This document shows, piece by piece, positions 39,912-49,687 of a stretch of 64,000 nucleotides of DNA; positions within the stretch are counted from its first letter, which is position 1, and each line of letters starts with the position of its first letter. Position numbers and translations under genes: made by a program. Source of the DNA: an uncultured Bacillota bacterium (GTDB lineage: Bacteria; Bacillota_I; Bacilli_A; Culicoidibacterales; ZOR0006); contig CAMFJD010000006.1 of the NCBI GenBank assembly GCA_945956935.1, positions 1 through 64,000 on the forward strand, in the 5' to 3' direction. The notes beneath the pieces were generated by a model. That model saw nothing but the letters and a program-made list of their open reading frames with translations, had not been told where the DNA came from and ran no database searches.

Positions 39912-40340
39912 ATGAAAAGATTGATAGGTATAGGGATTATTATTGTATTGCTCTGTATAGGAATGATGAGTTTATTGTATGAGGGATACGTTATTGAAAT
40001 AGTTGCTAAGACGTCTCGTGTGAGTGAAGCGACATTGATGGGTGGAAATTTTTGGGAGCTTGGCAATTTTACTCGCTTCATTGTAAGTAGCAGTCTTATT
40101 TTTCTTGTTTTAATCGACTATATTTTATATAAGCAAAATAAATACAGTAGTATCTATACACATACGACATTTTTGGTAATAGCATTATTGCTCATTTTAT
40201 TGACAATCACACTAGCAACGCAATTTACGCAAACAATGCGAATGTTTGATATTATTGATAGTGGTATAATTGTCATAAATATTGTCTATGGAGTAGTCGT
40301 TTTCATGATGATTATTACGAAAAAAATGACAGAAAAATAG
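39912..40340 (+). CDS. Small integral membrane protein of unknown function
   Basis: 142 residues with four predicted membrane segments (about 4-24, 53-73, 82-102 and 115-136). There are no charged or metal-binding motifs I recognise. TAGGAGA precedes the ATG, and the 22-base gap and shared terminator suggest co-transcription with mgtE; a role in Mg2+ handling would be only inference. Confidence 0.65.
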   Translation: MKRLIGIGIIIVLLCIGMMSLLYEGYVIEIVAKTSRVSEATLMGGNFWELGNFTRFIVSSSLIFLVLIDYILYKQNKYSSIYTHTTFLVIALLLILLTITLATQFTQTMRMFDIIDSGIIVINIVYGVVVFMMIITKKMTEK

Positions 40341-40345
40341 GATAA

Positions 40346-40393
40346 AAGCACACAGTTAATTGTTTGAAAAATAGTTAACTATGTGTTTTTTTA
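40346..40393 (+). terminator. Terminator of the mgtE operon
   Basis: CACA-C-AGTTAA pairs with TTAACT-A-TGTG with one mismatch, followed by a T-run. Confidence 0.8.
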
Positions 40394-40591
40394 ATGTGTG
40401 AAAGCAGCTAGCGCAACTAAAAATAACAACAAAACGGTCAAAACTGACAAACGTATATACAAGTTTTGGAAAATATGATGAAATAAATGCGAGGCAGGTA
40501 GCGAACAAAACGCTGTACTTGCAAAATAAAAAAACAATAATACACGTGATGTGAAATGAACACAGTGACCACATGTTAGGAGAATGAAATA

Positions 40592-43500
40592 ATGGAAACG
40601 AAAAAAATGAAGAAAGCATATCCGATGCGTAAAGTATTAACAACATCGGCAGTTGCTGCGTTACTAGCAACAACATTTGCACCAACGCTACAAGCATTCG
40701 CATATACAACGCAAGATAGTGTTACAACAACACAAACAGCAACAAAAATGAAACGTAATGTTATGTATTATGGTGATTGGTCAATTTGGGGTGGACAAGG
40801 AAACTTCTATCCAAAAGATATTCCAGCTGATCAATTAACACATTTAAACTTTGCTTTTATGGACTTCGATGCAAATGGAGATTTAGTATTCACTGATAAA
40901 GATGCCGCAGTAGGAGCACCAGTTGGACAAGAAGGCGTACAATGGGATGCACCTAATGCAGGTATTTTAATTGCTTTACAAGAATTACGTGAAAAAAATC
41001 CCAACTTAAAATTAGGTATTTCAGTTGGTGGTTGGTCAAAATCAGGTGATTTCTCAACAGTGGCGGCAGATCCTGTGAAACGTGCGAACTTTATTGCTAA
41101 TATTATTCAATTTGTTGAATATACAAATATGGATTTCATCGATCTTGACTGGGAATTTCCAGGAGAAGTTCGTGAAGGTGATTTAGTTGATAACAAAAAT
41201 GATGAAGGAACACCGAATGCCACAGCAGCAGACAAAGAAAACTACATTATTTTACTTGAAGAATTACGTATTGCAATGAATGAAAAAGGAATTGATAATG
41301 GTAAGTATTATGAATTATCAGTTGCTTTACCAGCACCAAAAGCAAAGGTAGATAATGGTATTGATGTTGATCGTTTATTTGATGTTGTTGATTTTGCTAA
41401 CATCATGACATATGACTTACGTGGAGCTTGGGATGATACAAGCGGCCACCAAACAGCATTGTACAATGACCATGATCCATACAATGATAATAACTTATCG
41501 ATTGATGAGTCTGTTGATTATTTAATTGCACAAGGAGCACCGTCAGATAAAATCGTCATTGGTGCGGCATTTTATACACGTGGATGGAATGAAGTTGAAT
41601 CTGGAACAAATACGGAATTACCTGGTTTATTTCAATCAGCAACATTATCAGGAAAAGATGCTGATCAAACGCCATCATATGGAGCAGCAAACGAGGCACC
41701 ATTAAGTGTTGGTGACAGTGGGCGTGCAGCTGGTGTTTGGTCATACCGTAGTCTTGATAAATTGAAAGCGACATATCCTAATTTAACTGAGTATTGGGAT
41801 GATTATGCAAAAGCACCATATTTATATGATGCTACAACAGGGAAGTTTTTCACATATGATAATGCACGTTCAATTACTGAAAAAGCGAATTATGTGTTAG
41901 AGAATGATCTTGGTGGAATGATTGGTTGGATGGCATCACAAGATGCACCAACGGATGGAAGTGCACGTCGTGATGAATTAACAACAGTCATGAAAGAAGG
42001 GCTATATGGTCAAGCTGAATTACCAACACACGAAATTGTGTATGACGAATTAGATGTAACAGCTACTATTTCGACATTTACACAAGATTGGGGAACTGGT
42101 GGTGGTTATGAAATCACAATCAAAAATAATGAAGTTGCTCAAGAAAGTAATAGTGTTTTGAAACAAGTAGAACGTGGTTCGGAAACGATTAAAGCACCAA
42201 AGTTATATATTAAATCAGATACTGCTCTTTCACGTGGAGACCATATGGCAGGAACAGTAACGTATGAAAATGGATATACTGTTGTTGATCTTCAATCAGT
42301 TTGGGAAGGAAAAAATATTGAACAAGGACAAACATATACATTTAAATTAAGTGGTGAAGCAACAATTGAAAGCATTGAGCTTGTGCAACGTATGTCAACG
42401 AATGGTCCTGACATGTATCGTCAAACAATTTTTGGTGATTCAACACAGAAACCAGAAGTCAATACAGCACCAGTATTCAGCGGATTAGCAAATAAAACAA
42501 TTACTCTTGGAGATACATTTGATGCGCTAGCAGGAGTCAGTGCGACAGATAAAGAAGACGGTGATTTGACAAATGAAATTCAAGTGTCAGGAAGCGTTGA
42601 TACGACTGTGGCTGGTGCATATACATTAACGTATACAGTAGCTGACTCAAAAGGATTAACAACAACTGTGAGTCGCATTATTACTGTGGAAGAAGAATCG
42701 GCTCCTGAACCAGAAGTGAATACAGCTCCAATGTTGAATGGTGTAGTAAATATGACAATTACTCTTGGAACTGCATTTGATGCGTTAGCAGGAGTCAGTG
42801 CAACGGATAAAGAAGATGGAGATGTAACAGATAAAATTCAAGTATCAGGAAGCGTCGATACAAATGTTGAAGGTGCATATACATTAACGTATACAGTAGC
42901 GGACTCACAGGGATTAACGACAACAGCAACACGTGTGATTACTGTCAAAGCGATGGAAACGGAAGATAGCTTAGATTTTGGAGTTGGGCAAGGAATTGAA
43001 TGGCCAGCACAAGTAAATGCACCATTTGTTGATATGACTGCATGGGTAGGCGATTCAGTATTTGGAAATAATGGAGCCGCAAATTTAGCGAAATTATCAT
43101 TGGATACAGGAGTTCAATTCTTCAACCTTGGATTTATTCAAGCAGCATCACATACAATTAAAGATGGAAAAGTTGAATGGGGATTCGGTGGATACGCAGT
43201 ATTAAATGAAGCGAATAATGATAACACACAATATCAAGGAATAAAAAAATCTATCCGTGAATTACGTGAACTTGGTGGAGATGTAACAATTTCACTGGGT
43301 GGTTTAAATGGAACAGCATTTTGGGAAGTAACACAAGATGTTGATGTGTTGTATAACACATACCTTGAATTAGTTGATGGATTTAACTTAACACGTTTAG
43401 ATCTTGATATTGAGGGTGGTGCACAAGATAAGGCTAAAAATATTGCGAATGCGAAAGCAATTAAAAAATTACAAGATGCAACAGGTGTTGATATTGTTTT

Positions 43501-44662
43501 AACATTACCTGTCTTACCTAGTGGATTAACATCAGTACAACTAGATGTGTTAGAAGCATATTTATCACAAGGTGTTGATGTTGAAGTTGTTAATATCATG
43601 ACAATGTGCTATGGAAATGGAACGTTGTTACCAGGTGAAAACTACGGGACTGCTTCATTGCGTGCAGTTGATAGTACAATGGAACAGGTGAAACAATATT
43701 TCCAAAAATATGCAAATAGTACATTAACGACACAGCAAGCATACGCAAAAATTGGAACAACACCATCAATTGGATTTGAAGGTTCTGCACATCCAATTTT
43801 TACAACTGAATGGTCACAGTTAGTCGTTGATCATGCTATCGAAAAAGGTTTAGCAATGACATCATTCTGGTCAATGAACCGTGATGCAATGTTAGAAAGT
43901 AATCAAGGCGTATCAACTCAGTATGAATTTACAAATATCTTCAAAGCATTTGGAACAACAATTGAAAATCCAAATCCAGAAGGAAATACTGCACCTGTAT
44001 TCAGTGGTGTTACAAACAAAACCATTACAGTTGGTGATACATTTGATGTATTAGCAGGAGTAACTGCAACAGATAAAGAAGACGGAGATTTAACAAGTAA
44101 AATTCAGGTGGATGGAAACGTTGATACAAACAAAGTTGGAGCATATACAGTAACGTATACTGTTTCAGATTCAAAAGGATTAACAACAACAGCAACACGT
44201 GTAATTACTGTTCAAGCAAAACCAACTGTGGATGGAGATACATTTGATATTAATACAATCTATTATGGTGGTGAAACAGTAGTTTACAAAGGTGTAGAGT
44301 ACACAGCAAAATGGTGGGTACAAGGAGAATATCCAGACCAATCAGCTGCTTGGGAGCGTCAAGTTGAGATGAACCCTGACGGAAGTCAAGATTATATTCC
44401 AGGTGGAACATATACAGAAGGTATGATTGTCAACTATAATGGGGAGCAATATAAAGCGAACTGGTGGACACAATCAATTCCAGGAAGTGATTCATCATGG
44501 ACAAAATTAACGAATAATGATGGCGGATCAACGAGCAACGAATATGTACCAGGTGGAACATATGTTGGTGGAGACATCGTAACGTATAATGGGGAGCAAT
44601 ATAAAGCGAACTGGTGGACACAATCAACACCGGGAAGCGATGATTCTTGGACAAAATTATAA
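40592..44662 (+). CDS. Secreted multidomain chitinase with two GH18 domains
   Basis: 1356 residues. An N-terminal signal peptide (about 1-38, ending near QAFAYT) is followed by GH18 domain 1 (about 51-470) with D181-xx-D184-x-D186-x-E188, E188 being the proton donor. A beta-rich module of carbohydrate-binding type spans about 485-620. Two Ig-like (HYR/DUF5011-like) repeats lie at 623-705 and 709-790. GH18 domain 2 (about 800-1125) has LDLDIEG with E941 and resembles the Pyrococcus ChiA type. A third Ig-like repeat spans 1131-1210, then three CBM5/12 chitin-binding modules (1218-1356). It has no sortase motif, so it is released. It would degrade chitin, perhaps combining different endo and exo modes. 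AGGAG precedes the ATG. Confidence 0.93.
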   Translation: METKKMKKAYPMRKVLTTSAVAALLATTFAPTLQAFAYTTQDSVTTTQTATKMKRNVMYYGDWSIWGGQGNFYPKDIPADQLTHLNFAFMDFDANGDLVFTDKDAAVGAPVGQEGVQWDAPNAGILIALQELREKNPNLKLGISVGGWSKSGDFSTVAADPVKRANFIANIIQFVEYTNMDFIDLDWEFPGEVREGDLVDNKNDEGTPNATAADKENYIILLEELRIAMNEKGIDNGKYYELSVALPAPKAKVDNGIDVDRLFDVVDFANIMTYDLRGAWDDTSGHQTALYNDHDPYNDNNLSIDESVDYLIAQGAPSDKIVIGAAFYTRGWNEVESGTNTELPGLFQSATLSGKDADQTPSYGAANEAPLSVGDSGRAAGVWSYRSLDKLKATYPNLTEYWDDYAKAPYLYDATTGKFFTYDNARSITEKANYVLENDLGGMIGWMASQDAPTDGSARRDELTTVMKEGLYGQAELPTHEIVYDELDVTATISTFTQDWGTGGGYEITIKNNEVAQESNSVLKQVERGSETIKAPKLYIKSDTALSRGDHMAGTVTYENGYTVVDLQSVWEGKNIEQGQTYTFKLSGEATIESIELVQRMSTNGPDMYRQTIFGDSTQKPEVNTAPVFSGLANKTITLGDTFDALAGVSATDKEDGDLTNEIQVSGSVDTTVAGAYTLTYTVADSKGLTTTVSRIITVEEESAPEPEVNTAPMLNGVVNMTITLGTAFDALAGVSATDKEDGDVTDKIQVSGSVDTNVEGAYTLTYTVADSQGLTTTATRVITVKAMETEDSLDFGVGQGIEWPAQVNAPFVDMTAWVGDSVFGNNGAANLAKLSLDTGVQFFNLGFIQAASHTIKDGKVEWGFGGYAVLNEANNDNTQYQGIKKSIRELRELGGDVTISLGGLNGTAFWEVTQDVDVLYNTYLELVDGFNLTRLDLDIEGGAQDKAKNIANAKAIKKLQDATGVDIVLTLPVLPSGLTSVQLDVLEAYLSQGVDVEVVNIMTMCYGNGTLLPGENYGTASLRAVDSTMEQVKQYFQKYANSTLTTQQAYAKIGTTPSIGFEGSAHPIFTTEWSQLVVDHAIEKGLAMTSFWSMNRDAMLESNQGVSTQYEFTNIFKAFGTTIENPNPEGNTAPVFSGVTNKTITVGDTFDVLAGVTATDKEDGDLTSKIQVDGNVDTNKVGAYTVTYTVSDSKGLTTTATRVITVQAKPTVDGDTFDINTIYYGGETVVYKGVEYTAKWWVQGEYPDQSAAWERQVEMNPDGSQDYIPGGTYTEGMIVNYNGEQYKANWWTQSIPGSDSSWTKLTNNDGGSTSNEYVPGGTYVGGDIVTYNGEQYKANWWTQSTPGSDDSWTKL
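44435..44477 (+). repeat. Direct repeat in CBM modules, copy 1
   Basis: 43 bases identical to 44585-44627, offset by exactly 150 bases (50 codons). It encodes the aromatic core YNGEQYKANWWTQS of a CBM5/12 module. Confidence 0.9.
44585..44627 (+). repeat. Direct repeat in CBM modules, copy 2
   Basis: Identical to 44435-44477. Identity at DNA level, including third codon positions, indicates recent module duplication or gene conversion. Confidence 0.9.
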
Positions 44663-44704
44663 AAACTCGAACATAGAAATCAAATCATTCATCATTCGAA
44701 AAAT

Positions 44705-44747
44705 AAAGGCTGTATCATATAACATGGTACAGCCTTTATTGTATTTA
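44705..44747 (+). terminator. Terminator of the chitinase gene
   Basis: AAAGGCTGTA pairs with TACAGCCTTT, with an inner CAT/ATG, followed by a T-rich tail. The remaining bases up to 44887 hold nothing I recognise. Confidence 0.85.
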
Positions 44748-44887
44748 AAAGATAGATTTTGCATAGCATCTGGGTATTTATTGACGCTTCTCTATCAAAA
44801 ATCAAGCCTTTGGTCTCCAATCCTTAGCGTGTATTGGGAAACTAATGATTATGCGTACTTCTTTCGTTGGCTAAATTGACAAAGAAC

Positions 44888-44942
44888 AGCACTAAAAAAT
44901 GACTGAACTCATACAATGTGAGGTCAGTCATTTTTTAGTGCT
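44888..44942 (-). terminator. Strong bidirectional terminator after prsA
   Basis: AGCACTAAAAAATGACTGA pairs along its length with TCAGTCATTTTTTAGTGCT, with a further CTCA/TGAG inner stem. The stem carries T6 on either strand. It ends the prsA transcript and blocks read-through from the chitinase side. Confidence 0.92.
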
Positions 44943-44988
44943 TCATATCATTTTTAAAGCTATTAAAAGTGATTGAGTCTGTAAGTTT

Positions 44989-45969
44989 TTATTCTGTAGG
45001 TGTTTCAAGGTTTACAAGGTATTCATCATACGCTGTTTTGAATGCTTCATCTGTAAAGACGATTGTTGCTTCATTCCGTAATTCACTCATGAATTTTGTA
45101 TAGTTTGCTTGTGTTTTATCAGCACTACGCAGTTCATCTGTAATAGTTTGTGTTAATGTCTCATCTAATTCAGGGTTTTTTGTATCGTAGACATTAATGA
45201 TATGATAACCAAAATCAGTTTGTACGAGTTCAGATGATGTTTTACCTATTTCCAAAGCAAAAGCAGCTTCTTCAAATGGTGCTACCATTTTACCTTTTCC
45301 AAAGCAAGAAAGATCACTAGCTTCTTTAATTGTGATTTCTTCACCAACAATTGATTTGTCAGCAACGACATCTTCTACACTGTATTCGCCAGCACTAATT
45401 GCATCTAGCACAGTTTGTGCTTGGGTTTGATCTTCAATTAAAATGTGACGTGCACATACTTGATTTTCATAACCTTCAGCGTATTTTGCTTGAATTTGTT
45501 CTTCTGTAATTGGTAAGAATTCGTTGAATAATTGTTCTGTGTAAAGGCTTAATGCTAAATAATCACGAATATCTTGTTCGTTTGTAATAGGATAACCAAT
45601 AATTTGTTCGGCAGTTGTTAAATAATCGTTTCCATATGTCGATTTGAAATTATCGATTGTTGAGTTAATTGAGGATGTATTGACTTTGGCATAACGTGCC
45701 TTGAGTAATGCTAAGTCGATTTTATCAGATACTTTATTGATTCCTTTTTCGGCATCTAATAACGTATTAGTATTTTCTATTTTAATTGTAGTATCGTTTA
45801 CTGTAACGACAGCTTCACCGCTTGGTTGTTCGATCATAGCACCAATAATAAAAACGGCAACGACAACAATAGCAACAGCTGCTGTAATAATTGCAATTGT
45901 TTTTTTAGATTGTGATTGTACCGGCTTATGGCTATTAGGACCACTCGCTTGTTTTAAATGTGTTTTCAT
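44989..45969 (-). CDS. PrsA-like peptidyl-prolyl isomerase, membrane-anchored
   Basis: 326 residues. A short basic tail and one hydrophobic segment (about 24-46) anchor it facing outward; there is no lipobox cysteine, unlike classical PrsA lipoproteins. A SurA-like N-terminal chaperone part (about 50-165) precedes a parvulin rotamase domain (about 171-263: [20 protein letters not shown] and [10 protein letters not shown]). It should help fold exported proteins, such as the neighbouring secreted chitinase, though that link is not shown. AAAGGGAG precedes the ATG. The hit gene lies 23 bases upstream on the same strand, an association also known in Bacillus subtilis. Confidence 0.85.
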   Translation of the reverse strand: MKTHLKQASGPNSHKPVQSQSKKTIAIITAAVAIVVVAVFIIGAMIEQPSGEAVVTVNDTTIKIENTNTLLDAEKGINKVSDKIDLALLKARYAKVNTSSINSTIDNFKSTYGNDYLTTAEQIIGYPITNEQDIRDYLALSLYTEQLFNEFLPITEEQIQAKYAEGYENQVCARHILIEDQTQAQTVLDAISAGEYSVEDVVADKSIVGEEITIKEASDLSCFGKGKMVAPFEEAAFALEIGKTSSELVQTDFGYHIINVYDTKNPELDETLTQTITDELRSADKTQANYTKFMSELRNEATIVFTDEAFKTAYDEYLVNLETPTE

Positions 45970-45992
45970 GTTGATAAAAGCTCCCTTTATTT

Positions 45993-46418
45993 TTATTTAT
46001 TTGCTACGTATAAGGTGGTAGCAAGTGTTTGCAATTGTTCTTGATTATATTCATGCATATTGTTGTGCCAATGCGCATTGTATCCATCGTTTGTTGCATC
46101 AAAGCGTGGAACTATGTGTGCATGAAAATGAAAGACAGCTTGTCCAGCAACTTCATGCGAATTATTGACGATATTTACCCCAGTGGCACCAACAAGTGGT
46201 ACAATATGTTTAGCTAATTTTGTTGCTACCGCAAAGCAGTGAGCAGCGAGGTGTTCATCGAGTTCGAAAATATCACGGATATGCACTTTTGGAATAACTA
46301 ACGTATGTCCAGGTGTTGCTTGTGAAATATCAAGGAAGGCGATGACGTGCTCATCTTCGTAAATTTTATAGCTTGGAATATCATTTGAGATGATTTTACA
46401 GAAAATACAGTCGTTCAT
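45993..46418 (-). CDS. hit: HIT family hydrolase (Hit)
   Basis: 141 residues from the ATG at 46418 (GGGAG 8 bases upstream). A longer ORF to 46484 lacks a ribosome binding site. The histidine triad is HFHAHIVPR, and the N-terminal CIFCKI pair with a later His forms the zinc site of many bacterial Hit proteins. The family hydrolyses nucleoside phosphoramidates or AMP-lysine. It is co-transcribed with the prsA-like gene and divergent from the SUF operon. Confidence 0.93.
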   Translation of the reverse strand: MNDCIFCKIISNDIPSYKIYEDEHVIAFLDISQATPGHTLVIPKVHIRDIFELDEHLAAHCFAVATKLAKHIVPLVGATGVNIVNNSHEVAGQAVFHFHAHIVPRFDATNDGYNAHWHNNMHEYNQEQLQTLATTLYVANK

Positions 46419-46548
46419 AACTTCAACTCCCTTCATTTTAGTGGATAATAATAAAAAATTCATCGTCATTTCTAAGTATATCATTTTAAAACAGGTAGTA
46501 TCTATAGTAAAATAAAGAATGTAAAAAAATATTTAAGGAGGTACTCGT

Positions 46549-47406
46549 ATGAGTCAGCCAACGTTAACAATAACTGATTTACAAGCATCAGTTGAAGATA
46601 AGCAAATTTTAAAAGGGATTAACCTTACAGTCAAAGGTGGAGAAATCCATGCCATTATGGGACCAAATGGAAATGGGAAATCAACACTAGCGGCAGCTTT
46701 AATGGGAAACCCTAAATATGCAGTAACAAAAGGAACAGCAAATCTTGATGGTGAGTCGTTACTTGATTTAGAAGTAGATGAACGTTCAAAAGCAGGATTA
46801 TTTTTGGCAATGCAGTACCCAAGTGAAATTGGAGGTGTCACAAATTCAGATTTTTTACGCTCGGCAGTGAATGCTCATCGCGGTGAAGGGAATGAAATTG
46901 GACTGTTTCCTTTTGTGAAAAAACTAAATCAAAGCGTAAAAAAACTTGAAATGCGTGATGACTTACCACATCGTTATTTAAATGAAGGTTTTTCAGGGGG
47001 AGAAAAAAAACGTAATGAAATTTTACAAATGTTAATGCTCGAACCCAAAATTGCTATTTTAGATGAAATTGATTCAGGTCTTGATATTGATGCATTACGT
47101 ATTGTTGGAACAAATATAACAGAAATGGTGAAAGAGCGAAATCAAGAAATGGGTGTTATTTTAATTACTCATTATCAACGGTTACTCGACTATATTGAAC
47201 CAGATTTTGTACATGTATTAATTGATGGGAAAATCGTTAAAACTGGTGATGCGTCATTAGCACGTCGTTTAGAGACAGAAGGATATGAGTGGTTAAAAGC
47301 AGAACTTGGCTTACAGACTTTAACAATTGAGGAAGAAGCGACAACAGCAATGTCACGCCCAGCGAATATTGGGTCATGTGGAACACGCCAAAAATTAGGA
47401 TTGTAG
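46549..47406 (+). CDS. sufC: Fe-S cluster assembly ATPase SufC
   Basis: 285 residues. Walker A is GPNGNGKST, the signature is FSGGEKKRNE (SufC type), and Walker B with the family end is AILDEIDSGLDIDAL. It drives the SufBCD scaffold. It is about 30 residues longer than the usual SufC: after GYEWLKAELG a tail with TIEEEATTAM and IGSCGTRQK is added. TAAGGAGG precedes the ATG. It is the first gene of a sufCDSUB operon. Confidence 0.96.
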   Translation: MSQPTLTITDLQASVEDKQILKGINLTVKGGEIHAIMGPNGNGKSTLAAALMGNPKYAVTKGTANLDGESLLDLEVDERSKAGLFLAMQYPSEIGGVTNSDFLRSAVNAHRGEGNEIGLFPFVKKLNQSVKKLEMRDDLPHRYLNEGFSGGEKKRNEILQMLMLEPKIAILDEIDSGLDIDALRIVGTNITEMVKERNQEMGVILITHYQRLLDYIEPDFVHVLIDGKIVKTGDASLARRLETEGYEWLKAELGLQTLTIEEEATTAMSRPANIGSCGTRQKLGL

Positions 47407-47421
47407 GGAGAGTGACAGCAG

Positions 47422-48471
47422 ATGTTACCAAAACATTTACAAGCATATCTTGGTGAGGATGCAAGTTTAGCACTTGTATTGAGCGAAGACTGTGTACAAT
47501 TTAATAATACACCGTTAACAGTGAATACTTTAGGTGATACAACTCATGAAAATCAAGCGTATTTTCAACGGGTGATGCAAGCAACTGTCCAACCACTTGC
47601 GACATACCGCAGTGCTGACGATATACTAGTTGTAGAGTTAGATGCAAAGCGGGTAGTTGATCAACCAATCCATATTATTCATTTACATAAAGAAGCCTTA
47701 TTTAGACGCCACGTCTTAGTTATTGCACAACCATTGAGTGAAATGAAGATTATAGAGCATCATTTGAATGCTGAAGACAATCAACCAATGTTGATTGAAC
47801 AAACGCTCGAATTGATCGTACGTGATCAAGCTAAACTTGATTATGTGAGTTTTGATGCATTTACTCAAGCAGCACAAGTACAGATGAGTCGATTTGGATT
47901 AGTCGAACGCTATGGTGAGTTGACATGGGTATTAGGATCATTGAGTAGTGGTGATACACAAACAGAGAATATTACACAACTTATAGGTGAAGGTGCAACA
48001 AGTCAAAGTACGTTATTGACAGTAGGTGTAGGACTACAAAAACAACACCATTTAGTAAGAATTGATCAGCATGCAGCGTATACGAAAGGGAATATTATCA
48101 ATCATGGTGTCGTGAGAGATCAAGCGCAAGGTGTTTTTGATGGCATTGGTTATATTAAAAATGGAGCAGTAAAAGCAGATGCACAACAAGAAAGTCGTTT
48201 TATGGTATTAGATGATTTAGCACGAGCAACAACGAATCCAATTTTACTCATTGATGAGCATGATGTAACGGCTGGTCATGCGGCCAGCGTTGGTCGTGTT
48301 GATGCAGAAACGTTGTATTACTTACAAAGTCGTGGGTTAACGATTGAACAAGCACAGTCACTTGTAACATTGGGGTTTTTAATGCCACTTATTGAAACTG
48401 TTAGCGATGTAACATTACGTGAAAAATTGTTAACAATTATTGAAACAAAGGTGGTTCAGCATGGAGCATAA
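47422..48471 (+). CDS. sufD: Fe-S cluster assembly protein SufD
   Basis: 349 residues, shorter than the roughly 430 of many SufD proteins, but with the conserved SufBD core: the end of the protein contains GHAASVGRVDAETLYYLQSRGLT. The N-terminal helical part is reduced. It pairs with SufB and SufC in the scaffold complex. GGGAG precedes the ATG. It overlaps sufS by 11 bases. Confidence 0.93.
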   Translation: MLPKHLQAYLGEDASLALVLSEDCVQFNNTPLTVNTLGDTTHENQAYFQRVMQATVQPLATYRSADDILVVELDAKRVVDQPIHIIHLHKEALFRRHVLVIAQPLSEMKIIEHHLNAEDNQPMLIEQTLELIVRDQAKLDYVSFDAFTQAAQVQMSRFGLVERYGELTWVLGSLSSGDTQTENITQLIGEGATSQSTLLTVGVGLQKQHHLVRIDQHAAYTKGNIINHGVVRDQAQGVFDGIGYIKNGAVKADAQQESRFMVLDDLARATTNPILLIDEHDVTAGHAASVGRVDAETLYYLQSRGLTIEQAQSLVTLGFLMPLIETVSDVTLREKLLTIIETKVVQHGA

Positions 48472-49687
48472 TGAATTCATCAATGATTTTCCCATTTTAA
48501 ACGAAGAAATGAATGGCCATCGCTTTGTTTATTTAGATAGTGCGGCAACGAGTTTAACACCGGAATGTGTTCTTGAAAAAATGAATGAATATTATCGTCA
48601 TTATGGTGTGAATGTACATCGTGGTGTGTACGCATTTGGTGCTAAAGCCGATGCTGAATTTGAAGCAGTTCGCGATCAAGTACAGTGTTTTATTCATGCG
48701 GGAAGTCGTGAAGAAATTGTTTTCACAAGAGGAACGACAACTGCCATTAACCAAGTAGCATTTGGATACGTATTACCAAAATTACAACCAGGTGATGAAA
48801 TCGTGACGAGTATGAGTGAACACCATGCGAACTTCGTTCCATGGCAAGTTATTGCTCAAAGAAGTGGTGCAACGTTAAGATTTGCGCCACTTGATCAAAG
48901 TGGAGCAGTAACAGCTGAGGCATTACGGAGTGTAATGAGTGAAAAAACACGTTTTGTGGCATTAAATCATATGTCAAATGTTATGTCGGCATTGAATGAT
49001 GTCCAAGCATTGAGTCAAGTAGCACATGAATTTGGTGCAGAGATTCTCATCGATGGTGCGCAAGCAATCCCACATTTGCGTGTCGATGTGCAAGCAATTG
49101 ATTGTGATTTCTATGCATTCAGTGGCCATAAAATGTTTGGTCCAACAGGTGTTGGTGTATTATATGGGAAATTAATATGTTTGCAAGCAATGGAGCCATT
49201 TGAATATGGTGGTGCAATGATTGATCAAGTATGTCAAGTATCGACGACGTATAAAGATGCTCCTTATCGATTTGAAACTGGAACACCGATGATTGCTGAA
49301 GTCATTGGTTTAGGAGCAGCAATTCGTTATGTAGAATCACTTGGATATGAATATATTCAAACACGCATTGAAATGTTACGAGCGTATGCGATGGAACAAT
49401 TAGCACAAATGCCACATGTCCATGTATATAATCCACATAACTATGAGTCAGCAACAATTGCTTTCAATATTGTTGATGTTCATTCACATGATGCTGTGAC
49501 AGTGTACGATTTGGAAGGTGTGGCGATTCGAGCTGGACATTTATGTGCTCAACCGATGTTAAGTGAGTTAGAGCAAGGATCGTTATTACGAATGAGCTTG
49601 CAAGTGTATAATACGAAAGCGGATATTGATCGATTTATTGCCGCGACAAAGAAAGCGAGTGACTTTTTAGATGTCTTATTCTTATGA
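48461..49687 (+). CDS. sufS: Cysteine desulfurase SufS
   Basis: 408 residues from the ATG at 48461 (AAAGGTGG upstream). The PLP lysine is K224 in SGHKMFGPTG, and the catalytic cysteine is C362 in RAGHLCAQP: group II desulfurase features. It removes sulfur from cysteine and hands it to SufU. It overlaps sufD by 11 bases and sufU by 17, so translation is coupled. Confidence 0.97.
   Translation: MEHNEFINDFPILNEEMNGHRFVYLDSAATSLTPECVLEKMNEYYRHYGVNVHRGVYAFGAKADAEFEAVRDQVQCFIHAGSREEIVFTRGTTTAINQVAFGYVLPKLQPGDEIVTSMSEHHANFVPWQVIAQRSGATLRFAPLDQSGAVTAEALRSVMSEKTRFVALNHMSNVMSALNDVQALSQVAHEFGAEILIDGAQAIPHLRVDVQAIDCDFYAFSGHKMFGPTGVGVLYGKLICLQAMEPFEYGGAMIDQVCQVSTTYKDAPYRFETGTPMIAEVIGLGAAIRYVESLGYEYIQTRIEMLRAYAMEQLAQMPHVHVYNPHNYESATIAFNIVDVHSHDAVTVYDLEGVAIRAGHLCAQPMLSELEQGSLLRMSLQVYNTKADIDRFIAATKKASDFLDVLFL

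Noticed and set aside
43390-43420. Second GH18 domain inactive because the first Asp of DxxDxDxE is Thr
   Set aside because: Thr at that place is normal in the ChiA-like GH18 group as far as I recall; the D-x-D-x-E core with E941 is intact.
42460-44220. Repeated 80-residue units mistaken for a CRISPR-like or phage repeat array
   Set aside because: They are in-frame Ig-like protein domains of the chitinase; no short palindromic repeats with unique spacers occur in the window.
44589-44879. 96-codon frame after the chitinase end
   Set aside because: It begins out of frame inside the last CBM module, runs through the chitinase terminator, and has no recognisable motif.
45701-46021. 106-codon plus-strand frame rich in hydrophobic residues
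   Set aside because: It mirrors the membrane segment of the prsA-like gene on the other strand and extends across its start; no ribosome site.
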